A model generated the notes under the pieces. The model worked only from the letters and a program-made list of their open reading frames with translations. It ran no database searches and had not been told where the DNA came from. From the NCBI RefSeq assembly GCF_013373795.3, contig NZ_CP088022.1, positions 2,232,001-2,296,000 on the forward strand: a DNA stretch of 64,000 nt. The letters are read 5' to 3'. Every line of letters starts with the position of its first letter. Position 1 is the stretch's first letter. The position numbers and the translations under genes are program-made. Source of the DNA: Bradyrhizobium quebecense (GTDB lineage Bacteria > Pseudomonadota > Alphaproteobacteria > Rhizobiales > Xanthobacteraceae). Shown here piece by piece: positions 34,146 through 43,305 of this stretch.

Positions 34146-35180
34146 ATGACCAAGTACAAGCTCGAGTATATCTGGCTCGACGGATATACGCCGACGCCGA
34201 GCCTGCGCGGTAAGACGCAGATCAAGGAATTCGCGTCGTTCCCGACCCTCGAACAGCTCCCGCTGTGGGGCTTTGACGGTTCGTCCACCCAGCAGGCTGA
34301 AGGCCACAGCTCTGACTGCGTGCTGAAGCCGGTCGCCTGCTATCCCGACGCGGCGCGCGAGAACGGCGTGCTGGTGATGTGCGAAGTCATGATGCCCGAC
34401 GGCAAGACGCCGCATGTCTCGAACAAGCGCGCCACCATTCTGGATGACGAAGGCGCCTGGTTCGGCTTCGAGCAGGAATACTTCTTCTATAAGGACGGCC
34501 GTCCGCTCGGCTTCCCGGAAGAGGGTTATCCGGCGCCGCAGGGCCCGTACTACACCGGCGTCGGCTACAAGAACGTCGGTAGCATCGCCCGCAAGATCGT
34601 CGAAGAGCATCTCAATCTCTGCCTGGCCGCCGGCATCAACCACGAAGGCATCAACGCCGAAGTGGCGAAGGGCCAGTGGGAATTCCAGATCTTCGGCAAG
34701 GGCTCCAAGACCGCCGCTGACCAGATGTGGATGGCCCGCTATCTGATGCTGCGCCTCACCGAGAGCTACGGCATCGATATCGAATTCCATTGCAAGCCGC
34801 TCGGCGACACCGACTGGAACGGCTCGGGCATGCACGCCAACTTCTCGACCAAGTACATGCGCGAAGTCGGCGGCAAGGAGTACTTCGAGAGCCTGATGAA
34901 GGCCTTCGACAAGAACCTGATGGACCACATCGCCGTCTACGGCCCGGACAACGACAAGCGTCTGACCGGCAAGCACGAGACCGCGCCGTGGAACAAGTTC
35001 AGCTATGGCGTGGCTGACCGTGGTGCGTCGATCCGCGTGCCGCACTCCTTCGTCAACAACGGCTACAAGGGCTATCTGGAAGACCGCCGTCCGAACTCGC
35101 AAGGCGACCCCTACCAGATCGCTTCGCAGATCCTGAAGACGATCTCCGAGGTGCCGACCGGCGCCAAGGCTGCGGCGTAA
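34146..35180 (+). CDS. glnII: Glutamine synthetase II (eukaryotic type)
   Basis: 344 residues, the short octameric-type GS found in rhizobia, plants and animals, which condenses ammonia with glutamate using ATP. Landmarks: LEYIWLDGYTP at the start, LPLWGFDGSSTQQAEG in the N-terminal beta-grasp, WFGFEQEYFF with metal-binding Glu, INAEVAKGQWEFQIF, and NGSGMHANFSTKYMRE. AGAGAGG lies four bases before the ATG. Unlike GSI it has no adenylylation loop, so control is mainly transcriptional, which fits the sigma-54 promoter. A strong terminator follows. Confidence 0.97.
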   Translation: MTKYKLEYIWLDGYTPTPSLRGKTQIKEFASFPTLEQLPLWGFDGSSTQQAEGHSSDCVLKPVACYPDAARENGVLVMCEVMMPDGKTPHVSNKRATILDDEGAWFGFEQEYFFYKDGRPLGFPEEGYPAPQGPYYTGVGYKNVGSIARKIVEEHLNLCLAAGINHEGINAEVAKGQWEFQIFGKGSKTAADQMWMARYLMLRLTESYGIDIEFHCKPLGDTDWNGSGMHANFSTKYMREVGGKEYFESLMKAFDKNLMDHIAVYGPDNDKRLTGKHETAPWNKFSYGVADRGASIRVPHSFVNNGYKGYLEDRRPNSQGDPYQIASQILKTISEVPTGAKAAA

Positions 35181-35264
35181 ATGGCTGCTGCTTAATGGCT
35201 GCGGCTTAATGGCCGCGACCTAGCAGCTGTCGGACCCGGATGGAGCCATCCGGTACCGCTATCG

Positions 35265-35304
35265 GGTCCGCCAGGGCGACTGCCTTGGCGGACCTTTGCT
35301 TTTT
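35265..35304 (+). terminator. Intrinsic terminator of glnII
   Basis: GGTCCGCCA-GGGCGACTGCCT-TGGCGGACC followed by TTTGCTTTTT; a 9-bp perfect stem extended by inner GG/CC pairs, 85 bp after the glnII stop. Confidence 0.88.
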
Positions 35305-35404
35305 AACGACAGTCTTTGCGGCGGGCTTGCCGCCGAAAGCGGTTTCGCTGCGTTATGAACCGCGCTAGACAGCGGTTGTATCTTGGCTGCCGGGGACACG
35401 GCGC

Positions 35405-36109
35405 TTGTTTGAAGGGTTTTACAAGGTCCGGTTCGAGCTGGGCGGCGCCGTCGGCCGCAGCGTGATGTATGTCGGCGACGGCAAGATGCTCGGCGGCAAC
35501 TCGGCCTTCGCCCATATCGGCACCTACGAGAAGGCCGGCGACGAGGTCGCGGTCGAGATCCAGACCGTCCGCCACAACCCCGATCCGAACTACCGTGCGA
35601 TGGCGGGCACCGATGACGCGACGCTCATCGCCAAGGGCGGGTCCGACGGCGAGCTCTATCGTTTCAAGGGTGAACTGAAGGAATTGCCCGGCGTGCCGTT
35701 CCAGTCGGTGATGACGCCGATCACCGAGGATGACATCCCGATCGCCGGCGGCGTCGGCGAGGGCGGCATCATCAACGGGCTCTATTCGATCCACATCCAG
35801 CTGCTCGACGGTGTCGACGGCAGCCTTACCGGAGTGATGCTGCTGAACAACGGCCGCATCCTTGGCGGCGATGCGTTCTTCTACTACCTCGGCACCTACA
35901 CCTCCGAGAAAGGCCGCTGGAAGGGGCAGATCCTCAATCAGGAGCACACCTCCGCGATGGGTGAGAACCCGGTCTTCGGCGGCCATGAGGTCGGCATCGG
36001 CTTTGCCGGTACCTGTGACGCGGAAGGCGCCGTTCTCGAAGCAACCGCGCTTGCTGGCAAGCGCAGCCTCCGCCTCAGGGCCACGCTCAAGCTGATGCGG
36101 CGGGCGTAG
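35405..36109 (+). CDS. Tandem GrlR-domain protein
   Basis: 234 residues from TTG 35405 with GGGG nine bases upstream. Two GrlR-like domains are fused: domain 1 (1-105) starts FEGFYKVRFELGG and has GDGKMLGGNSAFAHIGTY; domain 2 (about 120-234) starts IINGLYSIHIQLLDGVDG and has NNGRILGGDAFFYYLGTY, GRWKGQILNQEHTS and VGIGFAGT. Domain 2 is much closer to the single-domain protein at 29860-30204 than to domain 1. The substrate-binding gene starts six bases after its stop, so they form an operon. Function unproven outside enterobacterial GrlR. Confidence 0.75.
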   Translation: MFEGFYKVRFELGGAVGRSVMYVGDGKMLGGNSAFAHIGTYEKAGDEVAVEIQTVRHNPDPNYRAMAGTDDATLIAKGGSDGELYRFKGELKELPGVPFQSVMTPITEDDIPIAGGVGEGGIINGLYSIHIQLLDGVDGSLTGVMLLNNGRILGGDAFFYYLGTYTSEKGRWKGQILNQEHTSAMGENPVFGGHEVGIGFAGTCDAEGAVLEATALAGKRSLRLRATLKLMRRA

Positions 36110-36114
36110 GCGAG

Positions 36115-36801
36115 ATGGACAATTCGGTTCGCGTGCTCTCGACGCTGGCGCTGAAGTGCGCGGTTGCGCGCCTTGCCGCGGCCTACCAGACCGCAAGTGG
36201 TATGCGGATCGATGCCGATTTCGCGCCGACGCTGGCGCTGCTCGAACGCCTGCGCGGCGGCGAGGCCGCCGACCTCGTGATCCTGACCCGCGAGGGCATC
36301 GACGAGATGACCGGCGAAGGCCTCGTTGCGCGGGAAAGTGCTGTCGATCTCGCGCGCTCCTATGTCGGTGTCGCCGTGAGGGCGGGCGCTGCGCATCCCG
36401 ACATCGCGAGCGAAGCCGCATTGCGTGCGGCGCTGCTCGGCGCGCGGGCGGTGGCCTATTCGCGGCTCGGCGCCAGCGGCATCCTGTTCGCGCGGCTGAT
36501 CGCGCGTCTCGGCATTGCGGAGGCGATCAACGCCCGTGCGGTGATCATTCCGGTAGGCTTCACCGCGGAGCGGCTCGTCACCGGCGAAGCCGAGCTTGCG
36601 ATCCAGCAGATCAGCGAGTTGAAGCAGATCGACGGTATCGAAATCGTCGGGCCAATTCCCTTAGGCTTGCAGACGCCGGCGGTGTTTTCCGCGGGCCCCA
36701 TGTCCGCATCGCAGCGGCCAGAGGCCGCCGATCACCTGCTGCGGTATCTCGCATCGGCTGCGGTCGCGCCGGTGCTGCGCGAGACCGGGCTCGAGCCTTG
36801 A
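36115..36801 (+). CDS. ModA-like substrate-binding domain protein without signal peptide
   Basis: 228 residues of the type II periplasmic binding fold similar to molybdate-binding ModA: VRVLSTLALKCAVARLAAAY, DFAPTLALLERLRGGEAADLVILT, VAYSRLGASGILFARLI, ELAIQQISELKQIDGIEIVGPIP. No export signal is visible and no modB or modC is near, so it may act in the cytosol as a sensor or scavenger. Six bases after the GrlR tandem gene, so probably translated with it. Confidence 0.8.
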   Translation: MDNSVRVLSTLALKCAVARLAAAYQTASGMRIDADFAPTLALLERLRGGEAADLVILTREGIDEMTGEGLVARESAVDLARSYVGVAVRAGAAHPDIASEAALRAALLGARAVAYSRLGASGILFARLIARLGIAEAINARAVIIPVGFTAERLVTGEAELAIQQISELKQIDGIEIVGPIPLGLQTPAVFSAGPMSASQRPEAADHLLRYLASAAVAPVLRETGLEP

Positions 36802-36833
36802 ATTTGCCCGCACCGCGACGCAACCTACCGGCC

Positions 36834-37651
36834 ATGTTCAGAACACTCCATGCAATCGTCCTTGCCGTGGCGCTGACCGCGCCTGTGCTTGCTCATGCGC
36901 AGTCGGCCGAACTTGTGCTGTGCGATCGGCTCGCCGCCGATCCCACCGATCCCGACAAGCCGGCCGACGCGAAGGGCGTGCCCGAAATCGCGTCGGCGGA
37001 TATCGCGACCGCGATCAAATATTGTGGGGTGGCGGCAAAATCGTCGCGCCGCGCGATGTACGAGCTCGGCCGTGCCTATGCCGCCAACCGGCAAACCGCG
37101 GAAGCAATGTCGGCCTGGCGCAAGGCGGCCGACAAGGGCTCGACGTCGGCGATGGTCGAGCTCGGCGTGCTCTACGGCAATGGCACCGGCGTTGCCAGGG
37201 ACGAGGCGCAGGCGCGCAAACTGTTCGAGCGCGCGGCGCAGGCCGGCAACGCGCGCGGCGTCAGCAATCTCGCTGCCCTCGGCGGCAGCGTCGCATCCGA
37301 CCCGGCGCGCGCGCGCGAATTGCTGGCAAAATCTGCCGAGACCAATGCGGAGGCGCAATACCAGCTCGGCATGATGCTGGCGGAAGGCAAGGGCGGGGCG
37401 CAGGACGATGCCGGCGCGCGGGCGCTGTTCGAAAAAGCCGCCGCGCAGAACCATCCGGGGCGCTGGAGCGAATGGGCGCGTTTGCACAGGCCGGCCGCGG
37501 CGGGCCGAAGGATAGCGACGCGGCAAAAGCCTACTACGAACGGGCGGCAGCGCTCGGCGATGAGGATGCCAAGAAGGCGCTGGAACGGGCGCGCTGTCCC
37601 TACGTGATCAAGGACAAGCGCGGCAATGCCGTGACCAATCTCTGCTTCTAG
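36834..37651 (+). pseudogene. Secreted Sel1-repeat protein with a one-base frameshift
   Basis: A signal peptide (MFRTLHAIVLAVALTAPVLA, cut near AHAQ) is followed by Sel1/TPR-like repeats (AMYELGRAYAANRQTAEAMS, AMVELGVLYGNGTGVARDEA, AQYQLGMMLAEGKGGAQDDA). At CCGGGG (37455-37460) the frame breaks: the next frame continues ALERMGAFAQAGRGGPKDSD and YYERAAALGDEDAKKALERA to a stop at 37651. Adding one G restores a repeat protein of about 270 residues. Such proteins scaffold envelope complexes. The break may be a sequence error. Confidence 0.8.
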
Positions 37652-37706
37652 GAACGCTCGCGGTCGCATGTCGTTGACATGCGACAGGCATTGGTGAGGC
37701 GATGTC

Positions 37707-37856
37707 ATGATCCGCAAGCTGCGTTCCGGCGAGTACCGGCTGTATTCCCGCAAGGTCAATCCGAAGACCGGCAAGCGCCGCAATCTCGGCACCTTCAAGT
37801 CACGCGCCGCGGCGGAAAAGCACGAGCGCGACGTGCAGTATTTCAAGCGCCACTAA
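37707..37856 (+). CDS. Very small basic protein, 49 aa, integrase-arm-like
   Basis: MIRKLRSGEYRLYSRKVN then PKTGKRRNLGTFKSRAAAEK and a short helix ending QYFKRH. The product is very basic, with a GGTGAGG site seven bases before ATG. The strand-strand-strand-helix pattern resembles the small arm-type DNA-binding domain at the start of phage integrases, here free-standing. Convergent with the cytochrome gene, 10 bp apart. Coding confidence is good; the fold comparison is inference. Confidence 0.65.
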   Translation: MIRKLRSGEYRLYSRKVNPKTGKRRNLGTFKSRAAAEKHERDVQYFKRH

Positions 37857-37866
37857 GCGTGTGCGG

Positions 37867-38484
37867 CTAGGGCGCCGGGCACGCCGCGCCGGTCTTGACC
37901 CAGGCCTCGACCAAGGCACCGGCCTCTGCTTGCGTGCCGGGTGCCGGCGAGCGGCCGAAGCCGGGATGCCAGGCCCAGCCGACCAGCGTGTCCTTGCCGA
38001 TATGCTCGATCAGATCCTCGATCTTGCGGCCGCCATTGCGCGCGGGGTCGCGGATTTGCTCGCAGATCTCGCCGATGGTCTTGCCGGCCCACGCCATCTC
38101 GCGCGGTGCGAGATGCCATTCCGGGTGGCCCGGCACGCGACCGGGATCGAAATTGGCGTGCTGGTGGCAGATCGAGCAGCGCATTGCGCTGGTGCCATGG
38201 CCATCGGCACCGCGCGTGACCGGGGGCTGGTGCATGCGGCTGATGTCGCCCTGCCGCGGGCTGTCGCCGGCGGGATGGCAATTGGTGCAGCGCGGATGGG
38301 TCAGCACCTTGCCGAGCTCGGTGAAGATCGCCGCAGAGCGCTGTTCGACATTCTCGATCCCGGCAAAGCTTTCCGGCGAGGCGAGGGCGTGGCTCGCGCT
38401 CTCCGACGCCGCGTAGCCGGCGCACAGGCTGGTCGCGAGCGCCGTCAGCGCTGCAATGATCCGAAACCGCGTTTCCGATGTCAT
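37867..38484 (-). CDS. Diheme c-type cytochrome of the Mo-hydroxylase operon
   Basis: 205 residues. A signal peptide (about 1-26) precedes two haem c motifs, CTNCH at 66-70 and CSICH at 103-107. Both sit in a compact domain that also has PPVTRGADGHG and an EWHLAPREMAWAGKT stretch likely to give axial ligands. The gene is the last of three, 11 bp after the [2Fe-2S] subunit. It probably takes electrons from the Mo/Fe-S enzyme and passes them on to the respiratory chain, replacing the FAD subunit of other xanthine-oxidase-family enzymes. Confidence 0.82.
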   Translation of the reverse strand: MTSETRFRIIAALTALATSLCAGYAASESASHALASPESFAGIENVEQRSAAIFTELGKVLTHPRCTNCHPAGDSPRQGDISRMHQPPVTRGADGHGTSAMRCSICHQHANFDPGRVPGHPEWHLAPREMAWAGKTIGEICEQIRDPARNGGRKIEDLIEHIGKDTLVGWAWHPGFGRSPAPGTQAEAGALVEAWVKTGAACPAP

Positions 38485-38495
38485 CGCTCGCGCGC

Positions 38496-39020
38496 TCACT
38501 TGTTGGCGGTCAGATAGCGTTTGGAATCGGCGAGGATCACATCGCGTACCGCCTGATGATACTTGATGTAGCCGGTGCACCGGCACAGATGGCCGTCGAG
38601 CGCTTCCGCGATGATTGTCTCGAGCTGGTCCCGCGCGACCGGCGTTTTCGCCAGCCGTTCGAGCAGCACCTGGCCCTCGTTGAGGAAGCCGGCCGTGCAA
38701 TAGCCGCACTGGAACGCAAAGTGGTCGATGAAGGCGCGCTGCAACGCGGAGAGCTCGCCGTCCTTGGCGTGGCCCTCGACGGTGCGGATCGCCATGCCAT
38801 CGAAATTGGCTGCCGGCACCACGCAGGTCGGGCTGGTGTAGCTCGTGCCGTCGGGGTTATCGATGATGACCGCGCAGCTCAGGCATTGCGCGGCGCCGCA
38901 GCCGAACTTGGTACCGGTCATGCCGAGCATTTCCCGAAGGAAATCGTTCATCGAGAGGTCGTCGCGGACCTCGATCGGGCCGTGCTTCCGGCCGTTGATG
39001 GTGAGGTTGAGCGTCGTCAC
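38496..39020 (-). CDS. [2Fe-2S] subunit of an isoquinoline 1-oxidoreductase-like enzyme
   Basis: 174 residues from GTG 39020, whose first bases overlap the stop of the preceding gene (GTGA), with AAGGGAG seven bases upstream. A plant-ferredoxin-like [2Fe-2S] centre is built by CGAAQCLSC (41-49) and a later Cys, and a second centre by FQCGYCTAGF and LCRCTGY. This is the small electron-transfer subunit shared by CO dehydrogenase and isoquinoline oxidoreductase types. Translational coupling to the large subunit fits a fixed complex. Confidence 0.92.
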   Translation of the reverse strand: MTTLNLTINGRKHGPIEVRDDLSMNDFLREMLGMTGTKFGCGAAQCLSCAVIIDNPDGTSYTSPTCVVPAANFDGMAIRTVEGHAKDGELSALQRAFIDHFAFQCGYCTAGFLNEGQVLLERLAKTPVARDQLETIIAEALDGHLCRCTGYIKYHQAVRDVILADSKRYLTANK

Positions 39021-41791
39021 GCAAGCGCTCCCTTGAGCAGGCTCGATGTCACCGGCAATGAGCGGAAGCGGTGGCCGGTGGCATCGTTGATGGCGTTGAG
39101 CAGCGCCGGCACGATCGGGATCATCACCACCTCGGCCATGCCCTTCGGCGGTTCGTCCGGCGTCAATGGCGGCAGCATCTCGATCTCGAGATCGTGCAGC
39201 GGCAGGTCGGAGCCGCGCGCGATCAGGTATTGGCCGAGATTCCACTGCCCGTTGCCGGGCCCGCCTTCGAACGGCGGCAGGGTTTCGAGCAGTGCATAGC
39301 CGACGCCCATCGCAAAACCGCCATGCGACTGGCCGAGCACCACCTCGGGCACCAGCGCCTGGCCGCATTCGAACACGCTGTAGGCCTTGGCGATGCGCAG
39401 GATGCCGGTCGCGCGCTCGATCTCGACACGCACCAGCGTGCCGCACATCGAGGTATAGGCCGTGCCGATCCGGTTGTTGTCGGTCGGTGGAAACTTGACG
39501 CTGACGCGGTCGATGCGCTCGAACCTGCCGCGGCCGCGGCGGATCGCCAGTGCGTCGATCTCGGCGCGGTATTGCTCGCCGAACAGCGGGAAGCGCGCGC
39601 GCGACCAGGCCCAGCGCGAGAAGCTGTGCGCCACCGCGCCAGTGACGAAGCTGCGCGCATGCGCGGTCGCGGCAAGCCTTGGCAGCGGCAGCGGCGCGAG
39701 ATCATCGAGCACGAGCTGGCCATCGTTCCAGCGCGCCCTGTCCCATTGCCGGGCGCGGGGATCGGTCTTGCCGATGTGCCAGAGCTCGAGCGCGGCCGGC
39801 CACAGGCCGAAGCGGAAGATGACGCGGGCGGCCTCGGCCGAAGAGTGCGTGCCGACATGGGCGCCGATCGACGCACTCGTCGCCGAGCTGATCGCGGGGA
39901 CCCAGCGCGGATTCTTCTCGGCGAGATCCTGGGTCTTCTGATCCATCGTGTAGGGATCGCCCGAGGTGATGAGCCCGAGCGCGTCGTAACTGTCGACCCG
40001 GGAGACGGCGACCTCGTCGGCAATGGCGCCGAGACGGCCGGCAACGCGGTTCGCAAGCGCCGTGCCGATGCCGTTGCCCATCTCGACGTGATCGCAGAAG
40101 ATCGCGATCCGTCCCTCGGGATCGATCTCGACCCGGCCGAGCGAGCAATCCGCGCCCGCGCCGTAATCCTTGGTGACGCATGCGACGCCGGTGCCGACCA
40201 GCTGTCCCTCCGATGCCTTCTGCTTGAACGCGGCGCGCTGCTGCCAGATCGGATGCTTTTCGAGCTTGTCGAGGATGTCGGGTGTGCGCACCGACACGAT
40301 GTAGGGATTGCCGGTCATGGTCCGGCCGTTCTGCTTCAGCGCATTGTTGCGGCGGAACGCGATCGGATCGACCTTGAGCTCGCTCGCCGCCTCGTCGATC
40401 AGCACCTCCAGCGCGGTCATGGTCTGTAGCGTGCCGTAGCCGCGCATCGAGCCCGCGGTGACGCCACGCGAATGTAGCGCCACGGTGGTGACGTCGACCT
40501 TCGGGATGTCGTAGATGCCGATCGCCGCGGTGGCGGCGACGGTCGCGACGTTGGCGGAGAAGTTGGCGAGCCCGCCGCCGTCGAGCACATGATCGGCGGC
40601 GAATGCGGTGATCTTGCCGCTCTTGCGATCGATGCCGATCCGCGAGCGCATCTTGATCGGGTGGCGTTTGATGCCGCCCTGGAATTGCTGGTAGCGGTCG
40701 TGTGCCAGCCGCACCGGCCGTCCCGGGAAGAACATCGCCGCCAGCGCCACGTAAAGCACGAACGGGGTGTGGTCGCGGCCGCCGAAGCCGCCGCCGACAT
40801 GGGCGAACTGCGCATTGATATGTGAGGGGCGGAAGGGCGGGCGGGCCTTGCCGAGCATGAAGGCGATCGACTCGGTCGCCTCATAAGGCGACTGCACGCC
40901 GAGCGCCAGTTCGAGATTGCCGCTGTTGTCGCTGTACCAGGCGAGCCCGCTCTCCGGCTCGAGGAACATCGGATCGACCGACTGGGTCTCGAACTCGCGA
41001 TCGAGCACGAGCTGTGACGGATCGTCCTTGCCGAGTTGGGCGCGGATCGCTTCGCCATGGATCGCGGCCTTGGCGTAATCGGCCTTGGTCTCCTTGGCGA
41101 GCGGCAGCCAGACCGGCAGCGCCGCGTTCTGGATGCGGCTCGGCGAGACCCAGCCGGCCTGGATCGGCGAATAGATGTCGGGCGCCTCTGGCGTGGCGCC
41201 GGCGACGCGGGTGAAGCGATAGGCGCCGTAGTTCGGCAGGATGACCGGGCCGGTCTCGTCGCCGAACTTGACGAAGCCGGCATCGCGCAGCGCGAGGCGT
41301 GCCCGGTCGAAGGCGTCGAACTGCTCGAAGATCAGCAGCGCGACCGGCTGCCCGAGATAGAGCGGTGTCGTGCCGACCGGGCAGAACAGATCGCCGGTAT
41401 AGAACTCCGGCACCCGCGTGCCGATCCGGTCGAGATCGGCCGATGTCACGACGATCGAGGGCTTCGCCGGACCATCGAGCCGGGCGAGGTCCATGCCGGC
41501 ATAGACATGCGTGGCGTCGTTGGCGCGGACCAGGATGGCGTGCGAGGTGGTCGCAGGCCAGCCCGGCATGTCGGCGGCGCGAAAGTCGGAGGCGTAGAGC
41601 TTTGCGCCGGTGACCTTTGCCACCCCGTCGACGCGGCCGGCGCCCTTGGCCGCCGGATTGAAATGGCCGCACCCGGGAAGCGTCTCGCGGGTCGCGAAGG
41701 CCGGTTCCTTCGCAAGCGCCAGATGCGACAGGCTGACCGAGATGCCGCCTGCCGACAACCACTTCACGAAGTCGCGTCGCGAGGGCTGCAT
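39017..41791 (-). CDS. Molybdopterin subunit of an isoquinoline 1-oxidoreductase-like enzyme
   Basis: About 924 residues. The N-terminus MQPSRRDFVKWLSAGG is a twin-arginine signal, so the folded, cofactor-loaded enzyme is exported. Moco-domain landmarks: AHVGGGFGGRDH, GSMRGYGTLQTMTALEVLID, VEMGNGIGTALANRVAGRLG and the late GMAEVVMIPIVPALLNAIND with the probable catalytic Glu. Family members hydroxylate aldehydes or N-heterocycles; the substrate is not known. Other in-frame starts are ATG 41806 and TTG 41809. First gene of the operon. Confidence 0.92.
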   Translation of the reverse strand: MQPSRRDFVKWLSAGGISVSLSHLALAKEPAFATRETLPGCGHFNPAAKGAGRVDGVAKVTGAKLYASDFRAADMPGWPATTSHAILVRANDATHVYAGMDLARLDGPAKPSIVVTSADLDRIGTRVPEFYTGDLFCPVGTTPLYLGQPVALLIFEQFDAFDRARLALRDAGFVKFGDETGPVILPNYGAYRFTRVAGATPEAPDIYSPIQAGWVSPSRIQNAALPVWLPLAKETKADYAKAAIHGEAIRAQLGKDDPSQLVLDREFETQSVDPMFLEPESGLAWYSDNSGNLELALGVQSPYEATESIAFMLGKARPPFRPSHINAQFAHVGGGFGGRDHTPFVLYVALAAMFFPGRPVRLAHDRYQQFQGGIKRHPIKMRSRIGIDRKSGKITAFAADHVLDGGGLANFSANVATVAATAAIGIYDIPKVDVTTVALHSRGVTAGSMRGYGTLQTMTALEVLIDEAASELKVDPIAFRRNNALKQNGRTMTGNPYIVSVRTPDILDKLEKHPIWQQRAAFKQKASEGQLVGTGVACVTKDYGAGADCSLGRVEIDPEGRIAIFCDHVEMGNGIGTALANRVAGRLGAIADEVAVSRVDSYDALGLITSGDPYTMDQKTQDLAEKNPRWVPAISSATSASIGAHVGTHSSAEAARVIFRFGLWPAALELWHIGKTDPRARQWDRARWNDGQLVLDDLAPLPLPRLAATAHARSFVTGAVAHSFSRWAWSRARFPLFGEQYRAEIDALAIRRGRGRFERIDRVSVKFPPTDNNRIGTAYTSMCGTLVRVEIERATGILRIAKAYSVFECGQALVPEVVLGQSHGGFAMGVGYALLETLPPFEGGPGNGQWNLGQYLIARGSDLPLHDLEIEMLPPLTPDEPPKGMAEVVMIPIVPALLNAINDATGHRFRSLPVTSSLLKGALA

Positions 41792-41933
41792 GGTCTGATC
41801 TCTCATCAACGCTTCGGCGGCGTATCGCGCCGCAGTTTATGAACCGGAAAAATACACGCTGCAGTGTTGCGGCAAAGCGAGCGCGATCGCAATGCCGCAA
41901 TAGGTCGTAGCCTTCTCACTTGTAGATCTGGCC

Positions 41934-43028
41934 TCACTTGAGGTCGGCGATGGTGGCCGGTCCCGGACCCGGGGTGATCAAGGTCGGCCATTGCTTGGAA
42001 CCGAACGGCACCAGCGGCGGCAGGAAGGTCGTTATGCCGCGCTTCTTGGTCTCGGCGATGATCGCCTCGCGCGCATCGCCCCCCATCAGTTCGTAGTCCA
42101 TCAAATGGTAGCTGCCGAAGAACAGCGCGCCCACGGAGCGGTCGGCGATGATCCGGGTCAGCGACTCCAGCATGTCCGACGGCGTGGTGGTGAAGGAGAT
42201 CGTCTCGATCAGCATCAGGCGGCTGTTGATGGCGTCAGGCCCGAAGAACTGCGCCAGCACGCTGAAGATCACGTTGTTCTGCCGCGCGACGTAGATCGTG
42301 TTGCTCGCGCCATAGGTCTTGTCCCAGTCGGCGCCGAGCTGGGTCTTCCAGTCGGCCATGACGGTCATCCAGTGCGCGACCTGGGTCTGCGCGGCCCAGG
42401 CGACGTTCCTGGCGAGCAGCGGCGCCTGCTTCTTGCCGAATGCTTCGAGCGTCGCGAAGGGGATCGCGCCGGCGGTGAGGCATTCATCCATGAAGGCGAT
42501 GTTGTTCTTGAGGATGGCGCGGTTGTTGTCGCGCCAGTCCGCCTGCATTGGCGTGGCATCGAGCCCGTCGAGCGCCGACTGCATCCGGCTGCGATAGGCC
42601 TGCATCGAGCCGCGCCACGCCTTGTCGTCGGGATTGTTGACATAGGGGCCGACCACCTCGGCCAGCGCCATCGTGCTGTGGCCGACCGACTTGAGCAGCT
42701 GATAGACGACCGGCACCTGCGGCGCTTCGGTCGGCGGCTTGCCGGGCCGGTACAGGATCAGGCGGCCGCCGGCGCCGGAGAACAGGCCGAGGATCACCGG
42801 ATGCTTGTCGAGGATGTTCTTCTGGAAGATCCGTGCCGCATCGCCATAGAGCTCGAACATGCCAGTGTTGAGTGCGAGCACGTCCTTGGTCGCGATATCG
42901 GCCGGCGTGGAGGTGGTCTTGCCCGAGATCGGCGCCATATAGTCGGGCAGCGACTGGGCCAGCGCCGCACCACCGCTGCCGAGCAGCAATGCAAGCGCCG
43001 CGACGACCAAACGGAAACGATGGGTCAT
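41934..43028 (-). CDS. Secreted hypothetical protein, 364 aa
   Basis: ATG 43028 with GAGGAG just upstream. A signal peptide (1-25, ending GAALAQ) is followed by a mostly helical domain with FELYGDAARIFQKN, LFSGAGGRLILYRPGKPP and a late SYHLMDYELMGGDA. I do not recognise the family. It lies 128 bp upstream of the Mo-hydroxylase operon on the same strand and could be part of that transcript, but nothing in the sequence links the functions. Confidence 0.72.
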   Translation of the reverse strand: MTHRFRLVVAALALLLGSGGAALAQSLPDYMAPISGKTTSTPADIATKDVLALNTGMFELYGDAARIFQKNILDKHPVILGLFSGAGGRLILYRPGKPPTEAPQVPVVYQLLKSVGHSTMALAEVVGPYVNNPDDKAWRGSMQAYRSRMQSALDGLDATPMQADWRDNNRAILKNNIAFMDECLTAGAIPFATLEAFGKKQAPLLARNVAWAAQTQVAHWMTVMADWKTQLGADWDKTYGASNTIYVARQNNVIFSVLAQFFGPDAINSRLMLIETISFTTTPSDMLESLTRIIADRSVGALFFGSYHLMDYELMGGDAREAIIAETKKRGITTFLPPLVPFGSKQWPTLITPGPGPATIADLK

Positions 43029-43305
43029 GTTGTGCTCCTCGCAACCTCCGACCCACGCCGAAGCCGGGGATGCGGCCTCTCGACGCTGGCGGGATGCGCA
43101 ATTCTTTTGACGCAGATGAACAGGGAGGGTCGGTCCCGCATGACGCAACACGACGAGCGCGGGTGCTTACAGCTAAGCGACGAATCGGCGGGTGTCCACA
43201 CCCGGAGACTACGCGGGTGGTTGCGTCATCACGTCATTCGACGCCGGATTCAGCGGAGCTTTCTCATTCAGGGAATCAATCGCATCGACCGGCTTGTCGA
43301 TGGCC

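Noticed and set aside
35405..36109. Possible link of the GrlR proteins to a type III secretion system
   Set aside because: No secretion gene in the window; only the domain similarity remains.
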